From Epiperipatus broadwayi (taxonomy: Eukaryota; Onychophora; Udeonychophora; Euonychophora; Peripatidae), in NCBI GenBank assembly GCA_028023455.1, contig JAQFVV010006270.1, positions 5,980,834 to 6,044,833 of the forward strand: 64,000 bases of DNA, written 5' to 3'. Of this stretch, positions 11,936 through 24,458 are shown one piece after another (position 1 is the first letter of the stretch; the number at the start of each line of letters is the position of its first letter). Both the position numbers and the translations under genes were made by a program. The notes beneath the pieces were generated by a model. It did not search any database. It worked only from the letters and a program-made list of their open reading frames with translations, and had not been told where the DNA came from.

Positions 11936-13518
11936 CTAAAAGAGTTAATAAACTATAAGCATATTACCAATACAATTTTCAAGAGGTATACAATTATACA
12001 TATTTATTCAAAAATAAGATAATAGTACAGTTAATATGCTACAAATTGTTTTACTTATATTTATAGAAAATTCACCAATAATCTTTCAGGCATATATAAA
12101 GTTCATATTAGAAAGTACAGGAATCATGTCTGAACCGGTATCTTTTCTTAATCGCTGCAAATACGATTGCAATAAATGTTAACAAGAAATCTACAATTGA
12201 CGTATACCCTTTGGAAATATTAACCTTTCTATCAAAGCTGGGCTTCTTTGAAAATCAATTTATGGAGGAAGTTATTGGAAGATTATGACAAAAATCAACT
12301 GGAATAAAACAGTTTCTAATGTAAGTTATTAATAATAGACAATTTGTGATGATAGGATACTTTTTTTAATCCATAAACTTGAAAAGTCTAGATTTAATAG
12401 TTATATGTAAGGGAAAATGAGCTTGGTATGATATTAGTTACAAGTTTAAATCAGGATAAGTGGAGAAAAATAATTTACATGTGACCAAGCAAATTGAAAA
12501 GTATATAAAACAATTACAAAGCTGATATTTCTATATATGTGCTGAATATTGGAAAATCAGAAAATAAACATAAGAAAAAATTATCATTGGCTGAAATGAA
12601 AAGTAAGAAGTTTAGGAGTACTGTGGAAATCAAATATATAAAGAATAAAACAAACACAAGTTTTCTGATAGGGTAATGTAAAAAGTTCATAAGCAAATGG
12701 TCATGAAAGAATTCTTTAAAATAGACTCAACAAAATAGAAACTGAAAGAAGGAAAATCTCTATGCACTTCCAAAATGACAAGATTGAACAAAAAGGTTGC
12801 AAAATAAAAAATATCCATATAATAATAAAATATATTTTTTTACAATAGATAATTTTATTATTTATACTTCTTTATAAAATAGTAAAAAAATTGTCAACAA
12901 TTAAAATATTAATTTTAGAAATATCAACGTGCCAATTTCATAACTCCCTTACAGAATATATGTAGTTTTTAAGACTTAAAAAGTATAAAATGTTATTCTA
13001 AAACATTCCTTATAAAGCTACGTGTAGAAAGAACAAAACATGGGAGGGAACAGGAGACTGTCTTTTAGAGGCTTAAAAGTGTAAACTGGGAGAAAAATTA
13101 AAAAATACTGAAAAGAACTAATGAAAAAACATATAAGAAAAAATAAAAATGCATAACAAGAAATAAATGGATTAAGTATATGCTTAGAGAAATTATATGG
13201 ATATGTTCCATTTCAGAACTTGAAGACATAAAAGGCAAGGGAAAAAAAGAACTTGAAAGATATAGATCGGAAAGTAAAAATATTGGAAAGAATCAATGAA
13301 AAAATGATTACATATTGAGGAAATAAAGAAAGCATAGAATAAATGAATTGAACAAGCACTTGGAGCTTAAATGGAAAAAAATAAAATGAAAGAAGTTGAT
13401 AGATAATATTAAGAAAAAAAATCTGTGAAGAGAGAAAAACTTGGAGAAAGTAATTAGGTATGATATGTCAGATTTTCCCATCAATCAGCTCACAGTAATC
13501 AGATAAAAAGGATATTAT

Positions 13519-13629
13519 GCGTTGTTAGCCAAGAGATCAGTGCAGTCACCTTGCAAGCAAGCAATTGGTTGCAGAAGTTTGTTGCAGGTTTGCCTCCTGG
13601 CCGATGCTATGACATTTGGAAAAAAAAAG
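13519..13629 (+). mobile_element. tRNA-derived SINE, older copy
   Basis: Diverged copy of the SINE at 40109-40222: it shares GCGTTGTTAGCC, the CTTGCAAGCAAGCA segment, the B-box region, CCGATGCTATGACAT and a short poly(A) run. No clear target-site duplication remains. Its A and B boxes (pol III promoter elements) carry several substitutions, so it is probably inactive. Confidence 0.7.
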
Positions 13630-13842
13630 ATGAGCTAAGCAAAGCAAAGGAAAATTAAAGTTATTTAAATACAATAGTAAAAACATATTTTAGAAAGTAA
13701 ACAACTCATAACATTAACAAATAGGTATGTTATGTGCAATGTTTGCTATTTATTCATATATGTAATAAGATAAATCATATATATATAGTAAGGATTACTT
13801 GAAATATTACATAAAATGATTTTAAGTTTAGTTAACAAAATT

Positions 13843-14100
<258 letters not shown>

Positions 14101-14280
14101 TATAATTAATGTTCTAAAGAATTTATAAAATACTTAATAAAAAATGAGTTAATTCCTGAATATTGCATTATGATTGTTATTGTTTTAAAAGAACAAGTAA
14201 TATAAATAGGCATTGCCAAGGAATTCAATAGATTCAGTGCTGTAATATCACAATACTTAGAATTACAATTTTAAACAGTA

Positions 14281-14665
14281 TGATGTGATGCACTGTGACT
14301 TCTTATATGGAGTCAGGAATTTCTCAGCAACTATGTCCAGAGAAACCTGTTAACCACTTTACCTTCCCTTTCCATTCACGACCCTATGTTTTCCCATAAT
14401 CTGCTCCATCCCATTTCTACAACATAATCTTTGTCAACTCCATGGCCTTCATATCCTAAATCTCCCTTATTTTTTCCCAAACCCAGCATAAAAACCAATA
14501 ACCCACTTTCTGTATAATCACTTTGTTTATATTTATTCTTTCATAACTTCATTATTTGTACCCTTTCTGCTTTCAAGCATTTACATTGAATTAAGGGTCT
14601 CCATACAGTAACACCACCCTTAGTAATCAATGGATGCAAGATGCCACTGTATAAACAGCTTATGT
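14281..14665 (-). mobile_element. LINE 3' end joined to a family A fragment
   Basis: The minus strand from about 14590 down to 14281 is a second copy of the 3' end of the LINE at 45890-47229. Shared stretches include CTTGAAAGCAGAAAG, TGGGTTATTGG...TTTTATGCTGGG, GAAATGGGATGGAGCAG and AACAGGTTTCTCTGG. Directly upstream on that strand (about 14596-14660) is the family A right arm, ending TACTGTATGGAG at the junction. The flanks show a possible imperfect TSD (TAAACAGTATG at the low end and TAAACAGCTTATG at the high end). This is the same kind of A-LINE chimera as at 45.4 kb. The coding remnants are broken. Confidence 0.7.
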
Positions 14666-15260
14666 AACACATAGGAAATGTTGCCCATGCAATGTTTTAA
14701 TGATTTAAGTACAATTTAACAAATAAAATGAAATTAGCTTCCTTAAAAATTCTAGAACCAATGGCAGGATATTTCAGTAGATCTCTTCTTGTACAGAAAA
14801 CCAACCTAATGTAGAATGTCTCTCTTAACATAATAACATGGAATGCCTCACTATTGATAGTAATTTAGAAAAAAAGGATTATTTTTAAAAGAATTATTAA
14901 CGCAAATGTCATACTTGAAATTCCAAGAAAATAAAAGAATAAAGGATCTATTATCAACATCTAAGAAATATTTATCAGAGTATTGTTAAAAAAAAGAATA
15001 CTTCAAGTTTTGGCTATGAATTTGTTTAATTTAAACTAAGGTTGAACATTATAACATCTTCATTTGTACATAAGTCATTCATAAATTGTAAACAAACTGT
15101 AACGTAAACTATTTAAAGTTACTGATGAACTTTCAATGTAGAAATCTATTATATATATTGATTATTGTTATTTCCTGTATTGCTTATATGTTTATGAGAT
15201 AAATATATATCTTTGTAGTTATAAGTTATGATTTTAATTTACTCTTATTGCATTACCGAA

Positions 15261-15442
15261 TGTATACCATATAATACTAAATCATCCATGCACTTTACTA
15301 CTGCTACACAATGCATTTAGCAGTTAAAAGGTACAAAAGTTTTGAAGAAGATTGCTGGAGCAATCGAAACTGTAAAAGAGGGTAGTAAATAAAGCCTTGT
15401 GTAGCAGTAGTAAAGTGCACGGATGATTTAGTATTATATGGT
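15261..15442. mobile_element. Family B foldback element
   Basis: Terminal inverted repeats of about 45 bases: ACCATATAATACTAAATCATCCATGCACTTTACTACTGC... at the left and its reverse complement at the right. The centre (about 15343-15380) has the family B core, here degraded at its first base (TTGAAGA for CTGAAGA), with stem II GATTG/CAATC and GAAAC intact. Confidence 0.8.
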
Positions 15443-15944
15443 GAGTTATGATTTATATTTTAAATATTTAAGGTTTCAAATAATATTTTAATTTTATGCT
15501 TAGTCAATGAAATCCTTATGTCAGTTTATTTATGGTTAATATTATTGAAACTATTTACTACTTAAATTAATAAAATTTATCAGAATTTGAGTTAAAAATA
15601 TAAATCATTCTACTTTAAAGTATCATAATAACCTTAAATAAATTGACAAACGAGTGAATTGCAAGAGGAATAAACAATTAAGATCATTAGACAGCACAAA
15701 TGATCTGAATTTAAACAATTCTTTGAGATTCATCCTTATATGTGTTGAATGTTTTCTATAACTTTGTTATAAAATAATAATGTGACTTAACTAATTCAAA
15801 TGGGTGAATTTATGTTACTTATGGAGATGTGCTATTTAATATTATTTTTGTATAGTGTCAATATTAATGACAGGCACGAATATCTTAAGTTGTTAAAATT
15901 TTATAAAGATTGTCGATAATTGTTTTATATTGTTCAGAGTATAC

Positions 15945-16010
15945 AGATGCCGGTGCGGTATTCCCGCTCTTATCCTGAAAATAATGTGGTCGAGGCCCAC
16001 CATTTATATT
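15945..16010. other. Isolated G+C-rich island, unassigned
   Basis: A sharply bounded G+C-rich stretch in very A+T-rich DNA. On the plus strand an ATG follows a CAG at 15944-15946 and opens a 21-codon frame (to a TAA near 16010); no good donor follows. The minus strand is also open (residues N-G-G-P-R-P-H-Y-F-Q...). It could be a small exon or a piece of a repeat. No function is proposed. Confidence 0.35.
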
Positions 16011-16564
16011 AATATATTCTATATTCAAAGGAATTTTGGCACATGATGATCGATTCACTATGTTCTAGTGTGTATTGATACAATATCTTATGGGTGAAAT
16101 AATTTACACTTGCAACCGAATTGCAAAGATTTATTAAAAGTTACATATCGTATTGTTATCTACTGAGGACAAAAAAACCCAAATATGCTTGATTATAATT
16201 TCAAATGTTGTGATTTATGTAAATGTGTTTGGTCACTCATGATCCATTTTTATCTTTCCATAGATTAGTGAGAGGGTGATAATACTTGTTGATAGTAAAG
16301 TGAATATTCTTGCATATATTACAAAATGCTTTGCATGCATGGTTCACAACTCCATGCATACTAGGTCACTGATTTTAAATTCATAAGGATCTATTATTTA
16401 AATGTGCATGAAATGATTAATAAACTACATATCATGTGCATCCATGCTCACTATACATTTAAATAACATAATTCTACAAATTAAGGAGATAATAAGCAAT
16501 ACTATTACGATATAAATAGACTCATCTATGATAATGAAATTCACTCAAATGATAGCATGAAACC

Positions 16565-16745
16565 ACAGCCAGAGGTTTGGGGGGGGGTCCTGACAGAGAT
16601 ATTTTAAATGTTTTCTCTAGTTAAGCATTTATCACAAAGCTTGTTGAGGAATTGGCAATCCTCATTGCTTATAACTAACAAGCTTAAGAGAATAGGGTCA
16701 TGTGATCTATGACTCTTATTTTGACTATTTGTTTCTACATTTTGT
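16565..16745 (+). mobile_element. Family E half copy
   Basis: It shares CCTGACAGAGATATTTTAA, GCATTTATCACAAAGCTTGT and GAGGAATTGGCAAT with the right arm of the family E element at 18.35-18.64 kb, and ends with a GGTCATGTGATCTATGACTC box. The hammerhead region is represented only by its 3' part (GAAACCACAGCC...). Confidence 0.7.
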
Positions 16746-17391
16746 TAGGGTACATCATAAGCACTCTTTCCATTTGTCTGTTTATTTCTTTTAATTTTGG
16801 TGCTGCTAATGTAATTAAATAATCTTCTTAATCAAGAAATTATTGAAATATGTTGTTTTATTTACTTGTTAATATTCATTCATTTACAACAGCATATGAA
16901 TGGAAACTCGTGTTTCTTCCAGATTTAACCAGCATTAGAAATATATTAATAGTGTGGAAGGTGCTAAGAGAGAACAGAATTTTTAAGATTTATAGATAGA
17001 ATATGTAATAGCCTTACAGTACAATAAATAACAAACTTATATCAGATTCAAGCCATTAATCCAGAAGTATTGCCTGGTGTTAGTTTATGTATTTATCATC
17101 ACCTTGTATTTGACAATTGCAATATATATAAGTTTATTTTGTATATTTTCAAAAAATCTAATTTACTGATTTTATACTAAAATGTTAGCTAAAAAACATT
17201 TATTTTTTCTTTTCATTGCTGCCAAAAACAAATCAAATGACATTTTTTTCTATTGCAGAATATCTTAATTGTCTATTAGTCATAAACTCGTGTTTCATGT
17301 TCACAATTTTCGATAATCTAAGCATAAATTCAATAATAAATATTCCAATGAAGGTTAAAATATAGGTACCCTTATTCTCCATTTTTGCTTC

Positions 17392-17560
17392 ATAGTGAAC
17401 AGGCCCGGATCCAATAAGTGCGGAGCCCGATCGGATTCTTTTTGCAGAACCCTCTATATATTAAATATTTAAATAAAATGCAAATTCAATATATATATAA
17501 ATCAAATATTTTGGTGTTGATGCGGGGCCCGATCACCTTAAATCCGGGCCTGATAGTGAA
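17392..17560. mobile_element. 153-bp hAT-type MITE with 8-bp TSD
   Basis: The insert 17400-17552 is bounded by the 8-bp direct repeat ATAGTGAA (17392-17399 and 17553-17560). Its ends are inverted: CAGGCCCGGAT at the left and its complement ATCCGGGCCTG at the right. A C-A-G start with an 8-bp duplication is the hallmark of hAT DNA transposons. The element has no transposase and must be mobilised in trans. Confidence 0.9.
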
Positions 17561-18349
17561 TCATCAGCGGGGAAATACACACAAAAAAATAAATAATGAA
17601 AATGATTTTTTAAAAAACTCAGTCAATATGTTTTCTCTGAACAAAAGTTAAAAAAATATAGTTATACAAGATTTGCCGCTACTCTCTAAGAAATAAAATT
17701 AAGTCATAGTATATGATGATTAATACAATTTACGAATAATTGTAGAATAAATCCGGATTGTAGAAATATATAATGTGAGAATGAAATAATGATGTTCAAA
17801 ATATTGCCAATATAAATTCGTATAGTGGTGCTTAAAATTAAAAAATATATACGCATACAAATAAAGTACATAAGTAATTTATTTGTTTATTTAAAACATT
17901 ATCAGTAATACACCTCTCATCTTTTTTTATTTAACAGGATAAAAACATTTTTCAAAATTGTTGTGATTTTTTTCAATCACTATTGTGTACTTTTTTTTCT
18001 TTCCGTGATTTAGAAGATTCATATTTACGAGTTTTAGAAAAAGGTAAAACTTTTACTTATAGTACATGTCATCATTTTTCATAGATGTTATCAGTAATAT
18101 TTTAACAACTGCTACAAAACATTTGTATATTAAACAATCATTATGGTTATTGTAGACTATTTGAATATCATTTTTTCTTTTATATACAGTATATAGAAAA
18201 ACCAGTGATTATTATGTCAGCATAAATGTAGCAAACAGAAGAGCAAGAAATTATGAAATGACTTGTGATTTGGATTCGTTATTCTCACTGCAGAATTTGC
18301 TTATACTTATTGTAACATAGACACCTATACAGTTGTAAATAGTCAAAAT

Positions 18350-18640
18350 AAGAGCCATAGATCACATGACCCTATCTCTTAAGCTTATAAGTTATAAACA
18401 GTGAGGGTTGCCAATTTCTCTACAAGCTTTGTGATAAATGCTTAGTCAGAGCCAGCACTTAAAATATCTGTCAGGAACCTACCCTGGCACCTCTCTGAGG
18501 AATGCCAAAGCAAGAAACCATTGTCAGGGGTTTGGGGGTTCCTGACAGAGATATTTTAAGTGCTGGATCTGGCTAAGTATTTATCACAAAGCTTGTAGAG
18601 GAATTGGCAATGCTCACTGTTTATAACCTATACAGTTTGT
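18350..18640. mobile_element. Family E foldback element
   Basis: Long imperfect inverted arms (about 130 bases each). The left arm runs TTATAAACAGTGAGGGTTGCC... through TTAAAATATCTGTCAGGAACC, and the right arm is the complement. The near-terminal box is GATCACATGACCC. The loop between the arms holds the best hammerhead candidate in the window (18489-18531). Confidence 0.8.
18489..18531 (+). ncRNA. Candidate type I hammerhead ribozyme (family E)
   Basis: Plus strand, in order: stem I 5' half ACCTCT (18489-18494); core CTGAGGA (18495-18501); A; stem II TGC/GCA with loop CAAA; A; core GAA (18514-18516); helix III AC...GT around CATT (A15.1-U16.1 pair); C17 at 18525; then AGGGGT (18526-18531), which pairs with all six bases of ACCTCT with one G-U. 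Every invariant core base is present and the cleavage triplet is GUC. The unusual point is an A-A apposition at 10.1/11.1, where G-C is normal. The fold was found by eye; activity is inferred. Confidence 0.75.
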
Positions 18641-18951
18641 TTCGAATCCACATTTAACTTAATTTATATTCTGGAGAATGAATATTGTATTCTATATGTG
18701 CGGAAAAAAAAGGGGGATAAAAAATGAGAGAGAATAATTTTAAGAAAAAAGCAAAAATAAATTATATGTTGGATTTGCTAAAAAATTTACATATTTTTGT
18801 TTTATCGGTGTACAGTACTGGTTCAGAATAAAGGCTCTAAATATAATGGCATTAGTTATACTATTATTGCTTTTAAATTATGCATTCTCTTATTTTAACA
18901 ATTTTTTCGCCAATATGCTCTTAACATGGTGTATGAACAAAGTTTATTATG

Positions 18952-19106
18952 TTCTCAGATGTTGTTGAAACAGGCAAAACTCTCCATACAGTAGTGCCAC
19001 TCAGTGCAAGCCACTATTGTATGGAGAGTTTTGTCTGTTTTAACAACAGTTATGAGCAAGCATAAGAAATGGTGATCATGTGATGTTTAGTGGTTTCTCA
19101 GATGTT
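18952..19106. mobile_element. Arms-only family A hairpin with 12-bp TSD
   Basis: The insert 18964-19094 is flanked by TTCTCAGATGTT (18952-18963 and 19095-19106). It consists of the two family A arms only: AACAGGCAAAACTCTCCATA...GCAAGCC followed almost at once by the inverted copy, then the tail AAGCATAAGAAATGGTGATC and ATGTGATGTTT. The ribozyme segment is missing. Confidence 0.8.
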
Positions 19107-21040
19107 ATGAATATGTGTCTAGGATTTCGAATTTTTTACTAAGAATAAAACTATTTCAAAAAAGAAAATTCATAATGTTCCAATAATTCTAACTTCTGAG
19201 CTGAATATTTAAATAGTGATAAGAAAAATATTTGGGCTGTCTTCAATTTACTTTTTTTAAATATCGTAGAAATAGTTTGAGAAATATGTTAGCAAATTCA
19301 TTTTTATTAATAGTCTTATTCTGCTGAATTTTCTATTACTGCTTTTCTTCTTATCAATATGGTATCTATTATTTTTTGAATAACAAAAGATTTTAAAAGT
19401 TCTGCAGTGAAAAGAATATAAAGAATATGCTCAACTGAAAGATTACAATAACAGTAGAAATAAAAAAATTTAAAATAAGACATAAACGTAAAAAATATTA
19501 TAAACTAAAAGCAGATAAAAAGGAGCTAAATATTTTGCATGGAGTGAGAAGAATTTTTTTTATATATAAAATGTAAAGGTTAAAATAATAAAACTATCAG
19601 AAATTATGAATAAAAGCTTACTTGTAAAAAATTAATCTAAAATTCAAAGAAGACAATATCAGATAAAAAAAAAACTACTTAAAAAGTCAAAAATATTAGT
19701 CAAAATCATTTGCAGAAGACTCAATATCATAAGGTAAAGAAAAATCAGTAGATAAAGAATTCCAAAATCAAAAAGCATGATAAAAATATATATCTAAAAA
19801 ATATTTAAAAAAAAAATGCTTGTATTTAATTTGACAACTAATACATTAAAAAGCAAAAATTAATTTTTTCTTGAGCCACAATTTTAGTAAGTTTAAATAA
19901 GTGTGAAGCATACATAAATTATTTAATTCGAGCGATACAGTTTGTGATAAAACCAAGAACTCTATTATTGCTTGAATTAATTAATTTATGATTGCCCCGT
20001 ACTTATTTAAAATTATATATAATAACCAACAATGTGCTCCAACAATTTTTTTTTTTTATATTTTAGTGCATTAGTTCTCAAATTAAATAAAATCATTTCT
20101 TTAAAAAATATTTTATATATATTAATTTCTATTTTGTAATGTTCGGCATTTTATATCAAAAATAAACGTCAAAATTTAAAGCAAATCCCTTCGGTAGAAG
20201 TAGTTTAAAAATACAAACATAAGCCGAATTATCATATGAAATTTAAAAAACCTGTCATTCATCTACATTAGTACAACCAGAATATTTGAAATAGCTAATA
20301 TTAAAAAAGCCAAAAATATAATTTGATAATAAAGAAGAGAATGAATAAAATGACTAAAAATGAAAACTAAAGAAGTGTTAGTCACTAGATGAAGTTGACA
20401 ATTTAAAAGACAAAATCTTTTATTATAGTAAATTATAAAAAAGTGACACTATATTAGAAACCAGTGATACTATATTAGAAACCATACAACTTATATCAGA
20501 TTGTACGCACGAGCATCACATTTAAAATGAAAGAATTCATAATTGGTAAAGTACTATACAGAAAAAGAATCAGAATTAAAAACAATTCTTTTTTTATGTT
20601 GCACTTCAAGGATCCAATAGTCAATAATGTTTAAAATACATATATATGAACAACAAAGATTACAAATTATAAAATTATCACAGAAAAGCCTTTTTCGGCA
20701 AATTATGTTTTTTGCCCATTTCAATATATCTTCAGAATACCACGATTTAAAGTGAAATTTTCATTTCATAAAAAATAAATAAATAATAGAATTCAAATTG
20801 CACAAAACTATTAATATTACTAAAGTGAACTGAAAAGCTACAAATAGATAGTTGACCACCTTTCAAAAAATCATATAATGTTCTTGTTTTGGATTTTTGA
20901 AATAGATCCATACAATAAAAAAACATCCAGGAAATTATTCCTACACAAAAAATTTATTACTAACGGTGACAATATATTGAATGTATCTCATCATGAGTAT
21001 ATTATCTACGATAATAGTAATACAAAATAAATACATACAA

Positions 21041-21192
21041 AATATATATAAAGCTTTATCTAATCTTAATAGCATGGCATGCTTTCGATCATGTTTAAAT
21101 ATCATAATCGCCTCGGACAATTATTGCTATGAATATGATACCAGGTGGTCGAAAGCATGCTTAGCATACCATGCTATTATGGTTAAAGCTTT
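21041..21192. repeat. Small foldback element
   Basis: Inverted arms of about 45 bases (AAAGCTTTATCTAATCTTAATAGCATGG... and ...CCATGCTATTATGGTTAAAGCTTT), with a nested inner pair (GCATGCTTTCGA/TCGAAAGCATGC) and a loop of about 50 bases. It resembles none of families A-F. No convincing TSD was found. Confidence 0.7.
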
Positions 21193-22715
21193 TCCCTATA
21201 TGCATTTATTTTGAATTACAATATCTGAGAAAAGTTTATTGAAATTTCAAAGATAATAGTAATAATAAAATAATAATGTTGTTTTTTCTGTAATTTCCTT
21301 ATTTTCAGTTGTCTAACTTCATAAGCTTATAAAAAATATTACAGCCTGTAGTACAAAATATATCTTCAAAATGCTTGCCCTGCTATTTCCAAATTAACAT
21401 GTTATGTAGCTATATAGTTTAACTAAATTTTAAGATATTATTGAAATGTTTGAAATCATTCAAACTGTGTATGGCAATGAAGCCATGAACCACAATGTTT
21501 TCAAGTGGTTTGTAAGATTTCATGATGATGATGAGAATACTGAAGTCAATCTATGAAGATACAAAACACTCATTTAATGTCATAATTCATGATCCAAATA
21601 TGCTAGCATTTTGAAATTTTTATCAATAGATAAACTATGTCATTACAAAAGTATTGATTCAAAAAGGTCATTGCAATCTGGGAGAAGAACCAGCCATTTT
21701 TTCACTGTTTATATCTTAAATAATTCTCTGTATAATATTTGTTTATATATTTCAAACTAGATAAGATGAAACAATCTTTAAATAGCCCATAACAGAGCAA
21801 AAGCTTCTTTAATCTTTCCAAAAAGGAATAATAAAGATGATGTTATTCTTCAGGATAGCCAATTGATGAGCCTGTCCTATCATGTTATTACTATCAAATT
21901 AACGATAGTTAATAACGATAAACTATCTATTAATTAAATATTTGCTTAGTTGTCTATGGGTTAGTTACCCAAAAGAAAAATCCTAAATCATCTAATAACT
22001 GTGAAAAATAAAAAAAAGGCCAACTATATTATCCTTTTTATTTCACAGAATCGATTGGTTTGGTCTCTAAAAGACCTATTTAAAATTTTTAATGAAGTTT
22101 GGTTGTAAAGATAATTTGCAATGAACGTAGCTTCTGCTCAAAATGTCCATGAAAGATTTTATTCTATAATACAACAATTGACTTATTCCATAATAATTCT
22201 ATTTTTCTTTTCATTACGACTATTTGGTTAAAATTTATAAGTAATAAAAAGTCTTATTTATGCTATCATTAACACTAATCATTATTAATTTATTGCATGA
22301 CTTCACTTATCCATATTACTTTAGCAAACTTCATATTTCACTAGCCTACTTCATATGCAATGTCTCTCTTGGAATCCATTTTAAAATTTCAGTTACTCAT
22401 TTGCTGATATTTCTTATAGCAACATATCCAATCCAATTCCATTTCAATTCTTTCTTTCAATGACATTATGGATAAGTATGTTTTCCCACATATAAATTTC
22501 ACTTATGAATCTTCCTTGAAAAAAACAAACATATTTTTCTACATAGTTTCCAGTCTCTGTATTAATTTTCTATTGAGTATCAAATATTAGATCTATAAGC
22601 ATTAGTAGAATTACTAAAAATCTCTTTTTTTAGGAACATTTACTTTCAATATTATTTTTATTAAAATACTCTATCTAAATTTTAATTCTATGATTAAGTC
22701 TTATCTTTCTTATTG

Positions 22716-22960
22716 CATTGCCAAATCCATATAATATTAATACCATCTATATTCTTTATTACTTTTTACAATCCACTATCAGCAGTTTTGATTGCCCCAG
22801 CGATCTTCTTCAGCACTTCTGCTTCTATTTTCAAATAAGTAGAAGTTCTGAAGAAGATTGCTGGGGCATTCAAAACTGTCAATAGTGGATTGTAAAAAAA
22901 GCATTGTAAAAAGTAATAAATACAGATAGTAATAATATTATATGATTAATACCAATATAT
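22716..22960. mobile_element. Family B foldback element
   Basis: Two inverted arms, each carrying the B core (left arm on the minus strand about 22785-22820, right arm on the plus strand about 22853-22885). In both, G12 of the GAAAC box is A (AAAAC), so these cores are probably inactive. The outer arms share TTATTACTTTTTACAAT. Confidence 0.75.
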
Positions 22961-23504
22961 ATATTTAATTGATTGAATTAGTTACTAAAATAATCAGATT
23001 ACTTATATTCAAAATATAAACAATTTTTATCCCTCCATAAAAATCCGAATTTCATTTTAAATCGTAATTTCTGAATAACTTTCTTCAATGGTCATTGGTT
23101 TGCAACTATTTCTAATGACAACAAAGTTTTTGTTGATCTTTGGATGAATTTTCCTTGGATATATACATTTATAATTATCTATACTATCATTATTGATTAA
23201 AATTTAATTCCTTTAAATTTTCTTCCTTAAGTGTTAATTTTAAGTTTGCTTCATTTTTTGTCTAATGGTTTTCCCTGTTGAGTTAATTATTTCTTGATTC
23301 TATAATTTGCGATAGAGGATGAATGGTATCAAATAATAATAATTTAAATATAAATATTTTATTAACATTTTTACATTCTTTTGCAATATGCAAAAACAAC
23401 AACAACAAACAAACATTACTATTATCAATCAAGGAAGACATTAAAATATAAAGGTATATCAAAGATATAAACTTTTAAATAATTTTAAACACTATGAATC
23501 AATG

Positions 23505-23770
23505 TATATCATATAATACTAAATCATCCATACAATTTCCTACTGTTACACAAATGCTTTATTTACCATCCTCTTTTACAGTTTCGATTGTCTGAGCAAT
23601 CTTCTTCAGAACTTTTTTATCTTTTAACTTCAACTGCTAAATTAAGTTAGGAGATATAAAAGTTCTGAAGAAGATTGCTGGGGCAATCGAAACTGTAAAA
23701 AAGGGTGGTAAATTGGTGTGACAGCAGTAAAGTGCATGGATGATTTAGTATTATATGGTATACATTTGGC
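23505..23770. mobile_element. Family B foldback element with intact cores in both arms
   Basis: Outer inverted repeats ATATAATACTAAATCATCCAT and complement. The left-arm core on the minus strand (23609-23581) reads CTGAAGA, A, GATTG/CAATC around CTCAGA, GAAAC. The right-arm core on the plus strand (23665-23693) reads CTGAAGA, A, GATTG/CAATC around CTGGGG, GAAAC. The stem is conserved while the loop differs, as expected of a selected RNA hairpin. Stem I and helix III are weak, so this may be a hammerhead relic. Confidence 0.75.
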
Positions 23771-24417
23771 AATGCAATAAGAAAGAGTAGTTATTATATT
23801 TCTTGAATCAATGCAATAATAAAGCAATTGTTTAGTCTGAGTAGATTCAGTTTCTTAAAATAATTGTCATATTTTTATGCAGAAATTTTTAAATGCTTTA
23901 TTACAGGATGCATCTTAAAAACAAATCTGGCATTTTGAATCTATTTGTTTAGTGAAAGATTTCATGTTGCAATGGCTACCATTGTAATTTCAATTCAGGT
24001 TATGCAAAACTTGTAAATTTTTTCAGGTTTTAAACAGGCATAGGAATTTTCTTTTAAATCTGTAGTCAATCCACTTAGCTATCAATATTACTTAAGTGGA
24101 ATATATAGCTATTATTATCTAAAGAATAATATAAGAATAAAAAAACTTAAAAACTTCACAACTATGCAGATAACAAACCTGATGAGTAATGCCAATGGAA
24201 TATGGGGAGGGGGGTTAAAGGAAAGACAATTTCCTTGAGGTGGATTATTGATTAGTTATTTTATTTTTTACTTATATTGCTAGCATTGTATGTATTGGTA
24301 TTATAACAATGACTATTAATTAAAAAGAAAATATGAAAAAACTTTTAAATTGTGATAAGTAAAATATGTTTTTATTTTTACATACTTCAAAACAATAAAT
24401 TGTTTAAATTTATCGCC

Positions 24418-24458
24418 ATCCAGCGGCCTGTACCGTCGATGATACTAGAACCAATTTA
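24418..24458. other. Short G+C-rich island, unassigned
   Basis: A roughly 40-base G+C-rich block (GCCATCCAGCGGCCTGTACC...) in A+T-rich DNA with no recognisable gene or fold. It may be a fragment of a repeat head. Confidence 0.35.
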
